This document shows positions 63,001-64,000 of a stretch of DNA of 64,000 bases, piece after piece; the first letter of the stretch is position 1, and each line of letters opens with the position of its first letter. Origin of the DNA: Distichodus sexfasciatus (lineage: Eukaryota > Chordata > Actinopteri > Characiformes > Distichodontidae); contig JAVGVS010000018.1 in NCBI GenBank assembly GCA_032718565.1, positions 2,782,017 through 2,846,016 of the forward strand, in the 5' to 3' direction. Both the position numbers and the translations under genes were made by a program. The notes beneath the pieces were generated by a model. It searched no databases. It was not told the DNA's origin and worked only from the letters and a program-made list of their open reading frames with translations.

Positions 63001-63497
63001 TTCACCCAGGATCCGGCCAAGGACAATATCATCTCGAGTAAGGCTGTACCTGTCTGCTAAAAAATGTTACATTTCAATCTAAAAATAAATTAATGGATAC
63101 AACATAAATGCATTCACAGCTACTGATATGAGATGGTATGTTTTCTGCTTTTACTTTATATCTTCAATATAAACCTACGTGAGTCTGGCTTCTCCTCTGG
63201 AATCTCTGCGTATATGTCTGAGCCTGTGAAAGTTCAATCAGAAAATCAGTGCAATTATTTCCATGTTAACATTTAAAGTCTTTATTGAAACTGTTTTTGT
63301 GGCAAGAAGGTAACGTACTTGAGCTAAAATTGCAGGAAGAGTCTCTTGCTTTGTTAGCACTGAAAACAAGACAATAAAAATATAAAAATGTCTGAGGAAC
63401 ATGTTGTAGATGCACATTAAGCACACAACAAGTTACTGTTTTTATGGGAAATAAACTTACTTAGGAACTGGAGGAAGGGAAATTCTGGCTTCTTTAT
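54012..63497 (-). CDS. ptk2b: protein tyrosine kinase 2 beta (Pyk2), 3' part; FERM exons lie beyond the right edge
   Basis: Exons in transcript order are 63461-63497, 63319-63359, 63179-63223, about 62953-63056, 62303-62384, 62115-62215, 61836-61951, 61108-61208, 60844-60933, 60307-60511, 59248-59341, 59074-59130, 58595-58714, 57744-57893, 56229-56264, 56110-56128, 55044-55090, 54597-54731, 54361-54441 and 54012-54233. The family is calcium- and integrin-linked FAK kinases. Present are the Src-recruiting autophosphorylation site SDIYAEIP, glycine loop GEGFFGEV, VAVK lysine, HRDIAVRN, DFG, activation loop EEEYYK, and RLPIKWMAPESINF. A proline-rich linker (PEYLCASSPTL; NPPEKPPRL), the Grb2-type site VYQNV and a C-terminal FAT domain (LAQQNAITSLKEECKKQML, NLLDAVDQA) follow. 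No disruption is seen. The exon after the activation loop is joined through a GC donor. Confidence 0.94.
57046..57073. repeat. poly(A) tract
   Basis: An uninterrupted run of about 28 A in a ptk2b intron. About 115 bases further on, at 57187-57235, is a SINE/LINE-type tail (TAAGTCGCTCTGGATAAGAG, then TGTCTGCTAAAT), so transposable-element remnants are likely here. Confidence 0.6.
58071..58503. mobile_element. 433-bp hAT-like non-autonomous element
   Basis: Termini are TAGGGATGCACAATTC and the inverse TTGCACATCCCTA. The element is flanked by a perfect 8-bp duplication ATTGTTCT at 58063-58070 and 58504-58511. The interior has inverted runs of GATTCGATT/AATCGAATC type. It has no coding capacity and sits in a ptk2b intron about 90 bases from the next exon. 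Confidence 0.8.
59520..59775 (+). mobile_element. tRNA-derived SINE
   Basis: The head is tRNA-like (GGGCAGTTGGTAGCATAACG, then GGTAGGGAG; B-box GGTTTGAGTCC at 59585-59595). The body shared with 39773-39920 follows, and an AT-rich end closes at TCACTCACTCATTTC. It lies in a ptk2b intron, opposite to the gene's strand. Confidence 0.8.
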
Positions 63498-64000
63498 CTG
63501 AAACCCCCCCCAGCAAAGTTGCAATGTCAATCAAGGTTTGCAGGGTTATAAGATCATCTTTCTTTTAAACAGGAGAATGGGCAGACTTAACTGCCAGAAC
63601 TTCCTGTGGCTAACAAACATAATTATCAACCCTTAAAATAATGAAAACTCCCCGCCCCACACACTCACAATGGTTAGCGGACATAATGTCCTGCCTAAAA
63701 CTTGAGAAAATCAGACATTCGCTTCAACATTCTAATGGTAAATTCTTTGAAATATGGGGTCCTTTCTTGAATATGTTTCAAAATCTGTGAAAATACAGTT
63801 TTACTGCTATTTTTATTCAGATATTGCTGATTTTTATTTTGCCGGTCTGGATTTACAGGTTATTGGCAGTGAAGGGGTTGGGGTTGTGTTTTATTTGTTT
63901 TTCTTTATATCGGTGGTTAGTCTCACTATGACATCTTATAAGCTGTGCAAAACCCACAATGCATATGTTGATTATTTTTGGTGATGTCATGCATTTTTTT

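Overview
This window looks like a nuclear chromosome segment from a teleost fish. Seven protein-coding genes are split into many short exons with GT-AG (occasionally GC-AG) introns. The intergenic DNA is AT-rich and holds dinucleotide microsatellites, tRNA-derived SINEs, hAT-like and palindromic miniature elements, and the dispersed fish repeat that begins with tandem CATT. I found no prokaryotic, organellar or viral genes. I cannot name the species.

Layout, left to right: (1) 68-1729, minus: the 5' end of a Src-related tyrosine kinase (SH3, SH2, start of kinase domain) that runs off the left edge. (2) 2204-6561, minus: complete gckr, glucokinase regulatory protein, 19 coding exons. (3) 7898-11677, plus: complete fndc4, head-to-head with gckr. 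(4) 16034-19338, plus: complete znf513 with nine C2H2 fingers. (5) 27278-28435, plus: a small LRAT/PLAAT-fold gene whose catalytic His and Cys are replaced by Gln and Ser. (6) 34702-46998, minus: complete ephx2, soluble epoxide hydrolase, 19 coding exons. Its hydrolase active site is intact, but its N-terminal HAD phosphatase motifs are lost. (7) 48216-52385, plus: complete chrna2, neuronal nicotinic receptor alpha-2. (8) 54012-63497, minus: the 3' two thirds of ptk2b (Pyk2: autophosphorylation tyrosine, kinase, proline-rich linker, FAT domain). The FERM part lies beyond the right edge.

From memory, GCKR, FNDC4 and ZNF513 are on human 2p23, and PTK2B-CHRNA2-EPHX2 are neighbours on human 8p21. 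The window therefore joins two blocks that are separate in human. The join falls in the 19.3-34.7 kb interval, where the PLAAT-like gene and long non-coding stretches lie. There is no operon-like logic. The two head-to-head pairs (gckr/fndc4 and ephx2/chrna2) have about 1.3 and 1.2 kb between start codons and could share regulatory DNA. The chrna2/ptk2b pair converges around a strong CTCF-type motif.

The most interesting observations are three losses of key residues in otherwise intact reading frames: the PLAAT-like pseudoenzyme, the dead phosphatase half of EPHX2, and the SH2 domain of the Src-like kinase with Trp in place of the phosphotyrosine-binding Arg. Others are two miniature elements bounded by perfect 8-bp target duplications and a pair of AAGTATACTT-rich palindromic elements. 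Exon boundaries were set by hand from splice consensus, phase continuity and remembered human proteins. Individual boundaries could be off by a few bases.
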